Shown here: positions 42,649 through 51,595 of the stretch, piece by piece | Numbering within the stretch: position 1 is the stretch's first letter | Layout: every line of letters starts with the position of its first letter | Source: Bacillus sp. ISL-18 | Lineage (GTDB): Bacteria > Bacillota > Bacilli > Bacillales > Cytobacillaceae | Direction of reading: 5' to 3' | Assembly (NCBI RefSeq): GCF_018613415.1 | Contig: NZ_JAGGQG010000010.1 | Coordinates: forward strand, 409,573-473,572 | Length of the DNA stretch: 64,000 nt | Notes under the pieces: model-generated | The model's database searches: none | What the model saw: only the letters and a program-made list of their open reading frames with translations | Told to the model about the DNA's origin: nothing | Program-made: the position numbers and the translations under genes

Positions 42649-42977
42649 TGGCTTTTATTCTTGGGGGGATTGGAGGAGAGATTATTAAAAAATTTATAAA
42701 TAAATTAATAAATGACTTTCGGGAGTATATAGTAATAAAAGAAAAAATGAGCGCTAAATTTTGGACAATCTTTGCTAAAATATGGTTTTGGTTAGCCATT
42801 CTTTTTACCATTGTGTGTGTATTCGAGTCAAATTGGTTAAGAAGTCAAACTTCAGATTATCTAATATCAATCGTTATAATGTGGGCTATATACTTGTTCT
42901 TAAAATTTAGTGCTAAAGAGGATCGGAAATTTGCTGAAGAAATAGAAAAAGAGTTCAATAATGAAAACAAAGATTAG
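42648..42977 (+). CDS. Small membrane protein, unknown function
   Basis: 109 aa from GTG 42648, with two hydrophobic segments (around FWTIFAKIWFWLAILFTIVC and YLISIVIMWAIYLFL) and an acidic lysine-rich tail. It has no site of its own and may be coupled to the 12-aa frame upstream. A single plus-strand gene among minus-strand genes, followed by a terminator. Function unknown. Confidence 0.6.
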   Translation: MAFILGGIGGEIIKKFINKLINDFREYIVIKEKMSAKFWTIFAKIWFWLAILFTIVCVFESNWLRSQTSDYLISIVIMWAIYLFLKFSAKEDRKFAEEIEKEFNNENKD

Positions 42978-42985
42978 TCAATGTA

Positions 42986-43019
42986 GGACGATTCTCGAAC
43001 AAAAGGGGATCGTCTTTTT
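42986..43019 (+). terminator. Terminator after the small membrane protein gene
   Basis: GACGAT (42987) and ATCGTC (43009) arms followed by five T. Confidence 0.75.
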
Positions 43020-43113
43020 GGTTGATTAGTAGGCTTTTATTTCCGAAATGTACTTTGCCTTTCCAGTATATTTTTCCTTACATTGAAAAAGCATATGCAA
43101 ACTTACTTCAGAA

Positions 43114-43142
43114 AAAAAAGAGCGACTTTTTAGCCGCTCACT
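43114..43142 (-). terminator. Terminator after the DNA ligase gene
   Basis: Minus strand AGCGGC-TAAAAA-GTCGCT (one mismatch) followed by eight T. Confidence 0.78.
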
Positions 43143-43965
43143 AACTAACCCACTCCACGAAACTAGGGATTCTAAGAAGTCCCTTTTTCGTTAAATTTCT
43201 GTATTTCACTTTTAGTTTCACCTGTGGATCAAGATAAATGAATTTATCATTTTCTTCAATAATAAAGTCCTTATACTGTTTATAGAATTCCTTCCGATTA
43301 GCTGTAGGCATGAACTCCATTAATCCAGCATATTTCCCATTATCAAAGTTTAACAACAGTCCAAATTCATCCTTACGCAGACCTGAGATGAATACATCTG
43401 AATATTGATAATTAATTACCTTTAGCCAATCATGTGAACGTTTATTAATTTGATACTTAGAATCTGCTTTCTTTTGAACAATTCCCTCAAGTTCGTGCTG
43501 CTTAATTAATTCGAAGTACTGTTCTGCATTACCTTCAATCCACTGGACTTTATTCAATAAAGGTGTGTCTTCATGGATGATTTCATTTAATATTTCTTTG
43601 CGTTCAAATAATGGCAAATTAGCAATCTTTTCACCATTACAATAAATAACATCGAAGACACTATATGATATTTGATGATTAGATTTAGAACTTAAAAACC
43701 GTTCCATAGTCGCTTCAAAGTCTGGTCTACCTAGATTATCCGTAACAATAATCTCACCATCTAGGACAGTTCCATTAGGAATAGGAAGGTTAACCAATTC
43801 GGGGAACTTAGATGTAATCTCATTCTTGTGTCGAGTGTAGATTCTGACTTTATCATTGAACTTAGTCCAAACGGTACGGAATCCATCTAATTTTAATTCT
43901 GTTATATAATTATCATCGTCAAAAGGATGATCTGATTTGTGTAATAGCATAGGAGAAATAAACAT
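43141..43965 (-). CDS. Phage ATP-dependent DNA ligase
   Basis: 274 aa, a small ligase. Motif I KLDGFR at residues 25-30 holds the adenylated lysine; further motifs are LDGEIIV, EGIVQKK and HDWLKV, so the nucleotidyltransferase core is complete. A short C-terminal OB domain follows. It resembles the ligases of Bacillus phages (YoqV type in SP-beta) and probably seals nicks in phage DNA. GAGGTGG before the ATG. Single gene with its own terminator. Confidence 0.92.
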   Translation of the reverse strand: MFISPMLLHKSDHPFDDDNYITELKLDGFRTVWTKFNDKVRIYTRHKNEITSKFPELVNLPIPNGTVLDGEIIVTDNLGRPDFEATMERFLSSKSNHQISYSVFDVIYCNGEKIANLPLFERKEILNEIIHEDTPLLNKVQWIEGNAEQYFELIKQHELEGIVQKKADSKYQINKRSHDWLKVINYQYSDVFISGLRKDEFGLLLNFDNGKYAGLMEFMPTANRKEFYKQYKDFIIEENDKFIYLDPQVKLKVKYRNLTKKGLLRIPSFVEWVS

Positions 43966-44049
43966 TAAACCACCTCATGTTAAATTTTAACATGATATTT
44001 ATCATGAATCAGATGGTAATTAAATGTAAGTTATTAATAATAATCTATT

Positions 44050-45918
44050 TTAAAGTTCTTCATTTATGATTTTTTTAATATCTTTAAAAATTGTTTTTGG
44101 CTCTGTATTAGTAACTGCTCTTTCAACTTTTCTCTCAAGGATATTCCAAAACTTACTTGAACGTTTCATTTTATTTTGTACAAATCCTTTTCGGTTATCT
44201 CCAATTTCATCCTCAATTGTTGAATCTTCAAAGAAGCTGCTTAAGATATCGTGGGTAATTTCCATTAATTGAATATTCAATTGTGCAGATTTAAAAATAT
44301 TAGTGAAAATAAAAGTGTTTTTAATATCGGTTGGATTTTCATAAGTAGTGCCTTTTATTTTATTAGTAATTCCAGTAATAAATAGGTAGTATGTTGAAAG
44401 GAAAAGGAAGATAGAATTTTTCCTAAAATCTTCAGCTCCAGGTTTATAACCTAAGTTTTCTTTCGCATACTTTGATAATAAGTATGGGAATAAGAAATTT
44501 TCTAGTGGCATTTCTTTTGTTTTTTCATTAACAATTTTTTCCCATTCACTTCCAAAAGGTGTTAGTTCGTTGGCACGTCCATAAGCAATATTGGGTCTTA
44601 AATTAATACCAGCCGTGAAAGCTTGTAACACTTCTTTAGCTGGTAAACAGTATTTTTTATTACTTTTTACGTTTTGTAGGAGATAATCATATTCAGGATG
44701 CCCTTTATAAGACTTTTGTTTAGTGGATGGCTCAGTTATAAAGGCACCTCTTTGAATTTCATAATAATACCCAAAAGCATCTAGTCTATTTCTTAAATCC
44801 CTTTGAAATTCGTCAAGTGCATAAAAGTCTAATCCCTTTACAGCGTTTTGACTATTTGTATATCTTGTAATATTGTCTCTTAAAGCTTTCTTTTCTTTAT
44901 CGTTTGCAATTTTTTTCGTTTCAATTATTTTTACTAATAGGTATCCATCTTGTGTATTTTTTATATCAGACTTTGTTTTACTAATGTAAAAATGGTGCCA
45001 TAAGGATTTAGCGGACTGGCATCCATTTACAATCTGAGGAGCATGCATTTCCACAACACCGTTTTTACTAATAAACTCCTCGCAAACGATAGTGATACCG
45101 TTATTGAAATACCAGAACTTTTCCGGAACTTGATCTAAGGTTGATTTTATCCCTTTATTTATTGTAGTATCTTTGCCAAGATAATTCCTAATATTAGAAT
45201 AAAAAAGCATATTACCCCCTTTTTCTACAAAGTCTGCTAAATCCTTCAATTTAACCATTCCAACAATTGAAGTTTCAAATATATCCTCGAAATTCTGACC
45301 AATATTTAATTTTATCCATTTCTCTCTAAATTCTCTGGGTATTCCACCATTTTTGATTTCCATTTTTTCAAGAATATTATCAAAATCAAGAATATAAAAT
45401 TTTAATTTCTTATGGGTCTTTATTGTTTCATTAATAGGTTTTCTGAATTGATCCCTTTCCCATTCAGAAAAACTATTGTTAGTAATATAGTAACAGTTTA
45501 TATTTTCATTTTTCGAATATGTTTCTAGAATATTTCTGCATACTTTTATCACTGCTTCTCTGTCTGTATTAGGTGGTTCTTCCACAACTCTTTTACAATC
45601 AGATATAAATCTATGGATTGAATCCACTTTATGAGCATTGTTATATTTTGATTGCAGAATACATAATTCATTATTATATTCAAATACTGCATCTATTCCA
45701 TTATCAAATTTTCCAGATATTTCAGTGGCTTCAATTACTTCATCTTCTCTTAGCTCAAAGATGTTATACAATACCCACTCACAAAAGCTCGTACCTGAAC
45801 CTACAGATGTTTCATTAGGGTTATTTTCCTTAATATATTCTTCTATGGATAAAATGATATTATTTGAGAGATGCTTTTCTCCATTTTTCTTATCCTTATT
45901 CTGTTTTACTTTCATCAT
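44050..45918 (-). CDS. AIPR-family protein, candidate abortive-infection nuclease
   Basis: 622 aa. The N-terminal part has ...GIDAVFEYNNELCILQSKYN near residue 80, a D...(E)xQxK pattern like the nuclease core of AIPR proteins. The middle part has YFNNGITIVCEEF and APQIVNGCQSAKSLWHHF, the AIPR hallmark. Proteins of this family are linked to abortive phage infection and restriction-like defence. GGGGGG lies before two adjacent ATG codons (45918 and 45915). It stands alone between the ligase and a tiny zinc-finger gene. Activity is inferred. Confidence 0.82.
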   Translation of the reverse strand: MMKVKQNKDKKNGEKHLSNNIILSIEEYIKENNPNETSVGSGTSFCEWVLYNIFELREDEVIEATEISGKFDNGIDAVFEYNNELCILQSKYNNAHKVDSIHRFISDCKRVVEEPPNTDREAVIKVCRNILETYSKNENINCYYITNNSFSEWERDQFRKPINETIKTHKKLKFYILDFDNILEKMEIKNGGIPREFREKWIKLNIGQNFEDIFETSIVGMVKLKDLADFVEKGGNMLFYSNIRNYLGKDTTINKGIKSTLDQVPEKFWYFNNGITIVCEEFISKNGVVEMHAPQIVNGCQSAKSLWHHFYISKTKSDIKNTQDGYLLVKIIETKKIANDKEKKALRDNITRYTNSQNAVKGLDFYALDEFQRDLRNRLDAFGYYYEIQRGAFITEPSTKQKSYKGHPEYDYLLQNVKSNKKYCLPAKEVLQAFTAGINLRPNIAYGRANELTPFGSEWEKIVNEKTKEMPLENFLFPYLLSKYAKENLGYKPGAEDFRKNSIFLFLSTYYLFITGITNKIKGTTYENPTDIKNTFIFTNIFKSAQLNIQLMEITHDILSSFFEDSTIEDEIGDNRKGFVQNKMKRSSKFWNILERKVERAVTNTEPKTIFKDIKKIINEEL

Positions 45919-46002
45919 TTCCCCCCTTGCGACCTATAGTTAATAGTTAAATTTTATCATACTTCAGAATGTATTTTTTCAGAAAATATCGACACTTTAT
46001 CC

Positions 46003-46034
46003 TAAAAAAAGAGTAGCTTTTTCAGCCACTCTAG
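46003..46034 (-). terminator. Terminator after the 34-aa gene
   Basis: Minus strand AGAGTGGCT-GAAAA-AGCTACTCT (one mismatch) followed by seven T. Confidence 0.78.
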
Positions 46035-46055
46035 GTTTGAACTACTTCTTTATAC

Positions 46056-46160
46056 TCACAACTTGCATTTGTTCTTTTTCCCTTTTGAAATTTTGTGATA
46101 ACCCCCACATTGTTCACATTGTTCGTACTTTCTACCGTCAATCTTAATTTTCACTTCCAT
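46056..46160 (-). CDS. Tiny zinc-finger-like peptide (34 aa)
   Basis: 34 aa from ATG 46160, preceded by AGAGGAGG at ideal distance. Sequence starts MEVKIKIDGRKYEQCEQCGG and ends with a third cysteine. CEQC plus a later Cys/His may bind zinc. Its own terminator follows. Function unknown. Confidence 0.55.
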   Translation of the reverse strand: MEVKIKIDGRKYEQCEQCGGYHKISKGKKNKCKL

Positions 46161-46202
46161 CCCTTTTGCCTCCTCTAAGATGTTGTTATATAAACCCTCA
46201 TT

Positions 46203-46688
46203 TCAGACAGCATTACCAACCTGTTTTAATACGTCCAAAATAAGAGGGGATACCTGAATAAGAACATATCCTAATCCGGCTTTCATAATTGTGTCAAAAC
46301 CCTTCTCTGCCCTATCAAACATGAAGAAGAAACAAGAACCAACAATTATCACAGAAGCAACAGGAAAGGCTAGAGAAACCATAATATCAACTAATGGATC
46401 AAGTACATGCGTTAATAAATCAAGACTCTGAGCACTCATCCATTCTTTTGCTCCGACTTCTACAGCTATCGGAGCACTTGCAACCACTGCATTTGTACCT
46501 GTTGTAGTTGCAAATGCTTTCATTGCAAATCCAAGTGTTCCTACTGCTCCACAAGTCGCTATTGGAAGTGCTGCCGAAACCGCTAATTGAGTTACTTTTT
46601 TCACCCTTCTTTGACGCTTTTCTCTGTCCTTTACTTTAAATTCACCAGTCATAAACTCATTAAAATTGATTCTATTTGACTTTGCCAA
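46203..46688 (-). CDS. Small membrane protein with pilin-like architecture, unknown
   Basis: 161 aa from a TTG at 46688, with GGGG about 9 nt upstream; in-frame ATG codons further up have no proper spacing. A basic N-terminus (REKRQRRVKKVTQ) precedes three hydrophobic helices. The arrangement recalls TrbC/VirB2-like proteins. It follows the replication-relaxation and FtsK-like genes, so it may serve a DNA-transfer or replication membrane complex. No family assigned. Confidence 0.6.
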   Translation of the reverse strand: MAKSNRINFNEFMTGEFKVKDREKRQRRVKKVTQLAVSAALPIATCGAVGTLGFAMKAFATTTGTNAVVASAPIAVEVGAKEWMSAQSLDLLTHVLDPLVDIMVSLAFPVASVIIVGSCFFFMFDRAEKGFDTIMKAGLGYVLIQVSPLILDVLKQVGNAV

Positions 46689-46701
46689 AATAATCATCCC
46701 C

Positions 46702-47298
46702 TTATTTAATGTCATTCATGGTGTAAACTCGATAAGGTAGACCTTTACATAAGACAGTTAATTGTTTCCTTCTTAATTCAGTTGTAGTTAACCATATTAA
46801 TTTAGGAAAATAACCTAAATGTTTTGCTAGTTCCCCATTTCTCATTAAACCCTTGTATTGTTCGATTTTCTTTTTGTTAACGCTCATCTTCTGAGTAGCA
46901 TCAACTTCAAGAAAGTGATACTTACCTTCCTTCTTGAAATAAGAGTCTGCGACAATGGTAAATGTACCATCTGATACCTTTATTTCATTTTCCCAATCAT
47001 GAGGACATCCCGTATAGATGTAAAAATCGTTTCGTTTAAGGTAGTGATTAACAAATTTATTCTTTCTTCTTACTTTGTCTGTATTGACATATTCCCTGCC
47101 TTCTTTATTTAAAAAATATATAGTGGAAAAAGCTTCTTCACGGAAACCAGTTATATAAGGGGACATTTCTTTGAGGATACGATTGGCATTTCTTACGCTT
47201 CCAAGACGGTGAATCCGAGTTAGTTGATCACGATTAAGAAAGTCCAGTTTTCGTAATGACAATAGAATTTCTTCCTGTCTCTTGCTTAGGGGTTTCAA
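46702..47298 (-). CDS. Replication-relaxation family protein
   Basis: 198 aa. The TTG at 47298 fits the GGAGG site better than the TTG nine bases upstream. An N-terminal winged helix (SKRQEEILLSLRKLDFLNRDQL) and a C-terminal domain with KYHFLEVDATQKM and PKLIWLTTT, an (E)xD..xxK nuclease-like pattern, match the Replic_Relax family of phages and plasmids. It overlaps the FtsK-like gene by 65 nt. Confidence 0.75.
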   Translation of the reverse strand: MKPLSKRQEEILLSLRKLDFLNRDQLTRIHRLGSVRNANRILKEMSPYITGFREEAFSTIYFLNKEGREYVNTDKVRRKNKFVNHYLKRNDFYIYTGCPHDWENEIKVSDGTFTIVADSYFKKEGKYHFLEVDATQKMSVNKKKIEQYKGLMRNGELAKHLGYFPKLIWLTTTELRRKQLTVLCKGLPYRVYTMNDIK

Positions 47299-48538
47299 CT
47301 TTGACAACCTCCTTTTTCTCGATTATATAAGGAGTAATTGTATTTTTAATATCTTCAGGTGTGATTAGAGGAGTTTGAACAATAACACGTTCATCTGCCA
47401 TTTGGTAAATAGCTCTGCCTTTTATTTTAGGTAAGGCTTCTGCTCCCTCTGTGTCAAGAACAACCCTTGAAGCTACACCAGACTGTACACGGAAACAAAG
47501 TTTAGCATCACTGTTTTGCTTACATTGACGAGGGATAATATCTCCAGTTCCATATTGGGTTGCTAGTATCAATCTAAAACCTAAGCCAGCTCCGAGACGA
47601 GATATTTGGCTCATATACTTTTGACATTCTCGCTTCAATACTTTTTCCTCTTTCGAAACTGCTTCATCAGGATTTAGTTCCCCTACCTCATCGATGATGA
47701 TAAAATGCCTTTCAGTTATCCCTGCATCCTCCACCTTTTTCTTTCCAGCCTTTCTCAATATGTCTTGTTTCTCACGCATTAAGTTGTAGGCATTAGCTAA
47801 TGTCTCTAAGGCTTCCTCAGGTTCATAAGCGATCGATACAGTTTGTTTAACATTCTCATAGTCACATAGTTCAACCCCACCTTTTAAATCAATCAAATGG
47901 AGTTTTACGTTGTCTGGTTGCTGCTTAATTAAAGAAGTAATGATACAGTTAATTAGATTTGATTTTCCATACCTTGTAGCTCCACCAAGGCATAAATGAG
48001 GGATTTTTTCAAAGTCATGGAAAATAAGTTTGTTCCTATCCCTTGTCGCTCCAAAAACAACTTTCCACCCTTTACCTTCTTGAAAGCTAACGGTTTTAGG
48101 TAATGGCTCATTATAAACTCGAATTATTAACATTCCATCATAGGACAACTCTATTTCCTTTCTGTCTGTTAGTTTTTTAGTGTATAGACTTTTTATATTA
48201 GAGAAAATATTTCGATCAAGTTTAAGTTCTTTTAAATCTTTAAGTTTAATCTTTACAGAGCGAGTATTGATTCCAGATTCGATAACTTTTTGTTTTGCTA
48301 AGTAATCTTCAAAACTCCTACCTAAAGGTATACGGTAACGATACTCAACACCCCAATCATAATTTCTCTTTTTGATTTGTTGGGCTGTTAATGTTTGATT
48401 ACCGTCCTTAACATTCAGACCACTAAGAGCAAAAATTTTGTTGATTTTTTTTGAGTCGTTCCCTACCCCACTTTTTGAACGATAAGCTTTCAAAGAAATT
48501 GCTCCAAAAATTGTTGTTGTGACAACTTCAAAAATCAT
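47234..48538 (-). CDS. FtsK/SpoIIIE-type DNA-translocase ATPase
   Basis: 434 aa, a single FtsK motor domain without the gamma DNA-reading domain. Walker A GGATRYGKSNL near residue 193, Walker B FIIIDEVGEL near 285 and the later LATQYGTGDIIP match the TcpA/FtsK-HerA family. An N-terminal membrane-like segment is short. The pairing with a replication-relaxation protein next to the lysis genes is common in Bacillus siphophages such as the Wbeta group (from memory). It probably moves DNA. Confidence 0.85.
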   Translation of the reverse strand: MIFEVVTTTIFGAISLKAYRSKSGVGNDSKKINKIFALSGLNVKDGNQTLTAQQIKKRNYDWGVEYRYRIPLGRSFEDYLAKQKVIESGINTRSVKIKLKDLKELKLDRNIFSNIKSLYTKKLTDRKEIELSYDGMLIIRVYNEPLPKTVSFQEGKGWKVVFGATRDRNKLIFHDFEKIPHLCLGGATRYGKSNLINCIITSLIKQQPDNVKLHLIDLKGGVELCDYENVKQTVSIAYEPEEALETLANAYNLMREKQDILRKAGKKKVEDAGITERHFIIIDEVGELNPDEAVSKEEKVLKRECQKYMSQISRLGAGLGFRLILATQYGTGDIIPRQCKQNSDAKLCFRVQSGVASRVVLDTEGAEALPKIKGRAIYQMADERVIVQTPLITPEDIKNTITPYIIEKKEVVKVETPKQETGRNSIVITKTGLS

Positions 48539-48629
48539 TTCGTTTTCCTCCCATCATCAACGCCACCTCATTAGACTTACAGTAGTAAGTATCCCACCTA
48601 AATAGAAATCTGAAATAGTAGATTATCCG

Positions 48630-48812
48630 TTGATTTTATTGGGTTTAAATGCTACCAACCTCACTTCTAACTTCGCAATTCCATTGGCTATAGTAAATGG
48701 TATTAAGGTTGGATTGTCCATTATTCCTATCTATCACAAAAAAGCACGCAAAAAATCTTCGGAAATTGTGAAAGGTTATAAGACAAGTGTTGTCGAATGG
48801 ATAAGTAGGTGA
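48630..48812 (+). CDS. Possible small membrane protein (60 aa), weakly supported
   Basis: An open frame with a hydrophobic first half (SNFAIPLAIVNGIKVGLSII) and a basic tail. It only has TTG-type starts and no clear site, and lies in the divergent promoter region between the FtsK-like gene and the Xre gene. It may be real or spurious. Confidence 0.28.
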   Translation: MILLGLNATNLTSNFAIPLAIVNGIKVGLSIIPIYHKKARKKSSEIVKGYKTSVVEWISR

Positions 48813-48818
48813 TGTATA

Positions 48819-49028
48819 ATGGTGAAAAGTAAGATCGGTGAGATCATTAAAGAATCCCCATTCAAGAGGGAATATTTAGAGAAGTATTTAGAAGTTTCGA
48901 GGAATACTTTAAGTAATTGGTGCACAGGAAGAACATATCCGAGTGTTCCCCAAATAATAAAACTATCCAAGATTTTGAATGTTAAATTTGAAGAAATGTA
49001 TGAGGAAGAAGAAAATGAGCGTAATTGA
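48819..49028 (+). CDS. Xre-type HTH regulator
   Basis: 69 aa. The helix-turn-helix REYLEKYLEVSRNTLSNWCT is followed by PSVPQIIKLSKILNVKFEEM, the classical Cro/CI fold. It overlaps the DUF5677 gene by 14 nt. It probably regulates the plus-strand cassette. Confidence 0.85.
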   Translation: MVKSKIGEIIKESPFKREYLEKYLEVSRNTLSNWCTGRTYPSVPQIIKLSKILNVKFEEMYEEEENERN

Positions 49029-49878
49029 CGTTGAAACAAATTTTAATCATTATTCTGAATCACTTTTTGATGGATATAATAAGATTCTAGATCTTAGTCA
49101 ATCAAAAGTAAGAACTGACATAGCATTTTTAGAAGTTTATTATTTTTTCCTTAACTTTGTTGCTGATGAAGGTTTTTTAAATCAAAGACATAAAACGGAA
49201 CAAATACTTTATGCGAAATTATCAAGTGACGTATTTGCAATATTAACAAATCTCAGTGCAGGTTGTATTAGTCAAGCTATGACAATATTAAGGTCTTTGT
49301 TTGAAACCACCATATACGCAAAATTTATTAGTGAAAATCCAGAGATTCGATTAAATCTCTATAGTGATTTTAGTATAGTTCAAAAACAAAGACTTAACGA
49401 ACAAGACGGTAGAAAAGATGATGAATTGAAACGACAATATGATTTAATTAAACATAAGTTCCATCTACAAAAACAATGGTATACAAAACACTTATTAGAG
49501 ATTATTAATTCAAATTCTCATTATAAAAACAAAAAACCAAGTATTAGAACACTTTCATTAATAGTAGGAATGCAAAAAGAGTATGATGTACTATACTCTG
49601 TTTTGTCTCATGCAGGTCATGGCAATTCCATATTAGAAAATGTGTACATTCAAAAAGGGCATTTCAATGCTGGACCAGTTTATTTGCCTTATTGGAATGA
49701 ATTAATCGCAAGAATTGCTGTAAATTATGCTAGTAAATGTTTTAAATCAATTATGCTCTTAAACTCAAAGGAAAACATATTGAGCTATATTGAATATTCT
49801 GAGTTACTCTCCTACAAAATAATGATGGAGTCGATGGTAAATCAAAATAAGGATGAACAAGATGAACATAACAATTGA
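49015..49878 (+). CDS. DUF5677-like protein, possible phage-defence factor
   Basis: 287 aa from ATG 49015 (MSVIDVETNFNHY), overlapping the Xre stop. Helical throughout. It has a repeated helix pattern around ILTNLSAGCISQAMTILRSL and the later SVLSHAGHGNSIL, which recalls DUF5677 (SxxxH.H). The function of DUF5677 is unknown, and several members lie in defence islands. The coupling with an Xre regulator supports an accessory role. Confidence 0.65.
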   Translation: MSVIDVETNFNHYSESLFDGYNKILDLSQSKVRTDIAFLEVYYFFLNFVADEGFLNQRHKTEQILYAKLSSDVFAILTNLSAGCISQAMTILRSLFETTIYAKFISENPEIRLNLYSDFSIVQKQRLNEQDGRKDDELKRQYDLIKHKFHLQKQWYTKHLLEIINSNSHYKNKKPSIRTLSLIVGMQKEYDVLYSVLSHAGHGNSILENVYIQKGHFNAGPVYLPYWNELIARIAVNYASKCFKSIMLLNSKENILSYIEYSELLSYKIMMESMVNQNKDEQDEHNN

Positions 49879-50107
49879 GATACATTACAAAGCTGATAGC
49901 AATATCATGCAACGTGCTTCTTTCCCTTTAAAGGGAAGAAAACCGGAATATATAGCCCTCCAATTTTGGAAGGATATCAAGAAGGAATTACCCTATAATG
50001 CTGTTTTAGAGCAAGTCATTTCTGCCGGTGAGGATATAACCGAGAAGGTAAAGGAATTAGAAAAACAACAATTACTTAAGATCATGAATGATGATTTGCC
50101 TTTTTAA
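49862..50107 (+). CDS. Small unknown protein (81 aa)
   Basis: 81 aa from ATG 49862, overlapping the DUF5677 gene end by 17 nt, so part of the same unit. Begins MNITIEIHYKADSNIM and ends in an acidic DDLPF. Soluble, mixed alpha/beta. Function not recognised. Confidence 0.6.
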   Translation: MNITIEIHYKADSNIMQRASFPLKGRKPEYIALQFWKDIKKELPYNAVLEQVISAGEDITEKVKELEKQQLLKIMNDDLPF

Positions 50108-50124
50108 AAATTGGAGTTGATCGT

Positions 50125-50634
50125 ATGATATCAGAAGCTGAGGATGTAATATTAAGTAGATTCGGCATACCACAAATCGAAGGAGTAAATGGGGAAGACT
50201 TAAAATTAATCACAAATGCTGAAAAAATTAATGGAACTAAAGAAAAGGGGTACCATTGTAAAGATGGAACTTTTAAATTTTGCTTGGCTAAACAAGTCGA
50301 TGATAATATAGAGCCAATCTTAAGTATGGAGTTTTATAAAGCATTGGGTTCAAGAATGTTGACCTTACTAAATGAAAAACCATATATTCGTTTAAATTTA
50401 TTATTTGTTCATGTTGATATTTTACGAAAAAAAGGAATTGCGACTTATTATATGGAGAAACTTGTACAGTATGCTAAAGACGAAGGGTTTACTCGGATAA
50501 AAATACTTCCCAATCCCGACGCAGTTAATTTTAAGAAAGTAAAAAAAGATAATGCATTAAATAAAAAACAATTAATTTCCTTTTACAAAAAATTTGAGGA
50601 TGACCATTTAAAAATTGATATTATACAAATATAA
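50125..50634 (+). CDS. GNAT-family acetyltransferase-like protein
   Basis: 169 aa. The central segment LLFVHVDILRKKGIATYYME has the acetyl-CoA binding pattern (Q/R)xxGxA of motif A, followed by KLVQYAKDEGFTRIKI. The N-terminal half is not GNAT-typical. Substrate unknown. It lies downstream of the DUF5677 group on the plus strand and ends in a terminator. Confidence 0.68.
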   Translation: MISEAEDVILSRFGIPQIEGVNGEDLKLITNAEKINGTKEKGYHCKDGTFKFCLAKQVDDNIEPILSMEFYKALGSRMLTLLNEKPYIRLNLLFVHVDILRKKGIATYYMEKLVQYAKDEGFTRIKILPNPDAVNFKKVKKDNALNKKQLISFYKKFEDDHLKIDIIQI

Positions 50635-50662
50635 ACCTTTCTCAGTCGAGAAGGTTTTTTTA
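50633..50662 (+). terminator. Terminator after the acetyltransferase gene
   Basis: AACCTTTCTC-AGTC-GAGAAGGTT followed by T-rich sequence. Confidence 0.85.
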
Positions 50663-50741
50663 TTTCACAAATACGTCACAAGGATATTGTCATAATTTGT
50701 CTAAATGTATGATAGATAACTAATAAAGGAGATGTATCCGT

Positions 50742-50966
50742 TTGAAAGTTGGGGGAAAGAAAACATTTGTGTATATACCTTGGTTAGATAAATTTATTGA
50801 AGCTGCCGATACAATGGAAGAAACGGTTAGAAGGATAAATGAAGAGGAAGCAAAAAGAGAATTGGAAGATAAAAAAATGTTACGTAAATTACAAAAGGCA
50901 AACCCAGGAAAAAATATTAAGAAAATCGGAGATGCATGGTTAATAAGTGACGCAAAACTTGATTGA
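50742..50966 (+). CDS. Small charged protein, unknown (74 aa)
   Basis: 74 aa from a TTG with AAAGGAG about 12 nt upstream. MKVGGKKTFVYIPWLDKFIE is followed by a long charged helix. No membrane segment. It sits between the GNAT and lipoprotein genes. Function not recognised. Confidence 0.6.
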   Translation: MKVGGKKTFVYIPWLDKFIEAADTMEETVRRINEEEAKRELEDKKMLRKLQKANPGKNIKKIGDAWLISDAKLD

Positions 50967-51066
50967 GAGTACTTTTGCTCAATCTTTAAAACTTTTCCAA
51001 ATTTTACACGTAATAGTGATATAATTCTATTTGACTTATATATAGAAAATGGGGGGGAAATAAGTA

Positions 51067-51405
51067 GTGAAGAAATTATTGATTGGATTATTAAGTTCTT
51101 TCGTGGTGGTTGCGTTCTTATTGGCTGGATGCGGAACGAACAAAACTGTAAAGGCAGACTACACAACTAAACAGTTCGAAACCGCTCTGAATAAAGGAGA
51201 TAACTTGGAGGGTAAGACTGTATCGGTTAAAGTGAACAAGCTTGTACCCAATAGCGCATTTGGTTACAACATCCAAACTGGCAAACATTTGAATTTCGTA
51301 TCAACTGATAATCCGAATGTTAAAAAAGGTGATACATTGATATTAAAAGTAAAGAAAGTTGCAAGCACACTAGGTTCATATGTCATTACTTACGAAAAAC
51401 TATAG
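51067..51405 (+). CDS. Small lipoprotein, OB-fold-like
   Basis: 112 aa. Signal peptide with lipobox LLAGC (Cys22) after a GTG start. The mature part NLEGKTVSVKVNKLVPNSAF ... KKGDTLILKVKKV is a short beta-rich fold like tRNA_anti-like/OB-fold lipoproteins of Gram-positives. Expected on the outer membrane face, where phage-encoded lipoproteins can block superinfection. A terminator follows. Confidence 0.72.
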   Translation: MKKLLIGLLSSFVVVAFLLAGCGTNKTVKADYTTKQFETALNKGDNLEGKTVSVKVNKLVPNSAFGYNIQTGKHLNFVSTDNPNVKKGDTLILKVKKVASTLGSYVITYEKL

Positions 51406-51408
51406 TAA

Positions 51409-51445
51409 CAACAAAAGCCCCTCTCGATTGAGAAGGGCTTTTGTT
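51409..51445 (+). terminator. Terminator after the lipoprotein gene
   Basis: AACAAAAGCCC...GGGCTTTTGTT arms with inner TCTC/GAGA. Confidence 0.9.
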
Positions 51446-51595
51446 CTTTGAACGTCTAATATGGCTTTAATTTATCTTTATCTAAGAAATTAAATATTAT
51501 TCATTGTTTAAATTTTCATTATTTGGATAAATAAGTAATAACTTGTTTATTTTGTCTATAGGAATGAAAACTTTTCAAAAAGGAGTTGAATTTCA

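Noticed and set aside
42626-42811. 61-aa minus-strand frame over the small membrane protein gene
   Set aside because: Overlaps the plus-strand membrane protein with more plausible features; no ribosome site.
50720-51166. 148-aa frame on the minus strand over the 74-aa and lipoprotein genes
   Set aside because: Covers two plus-strand genes with good sites; the translation (SSLLISPPFSIYKS) is typical of a reverse-frame artefact.
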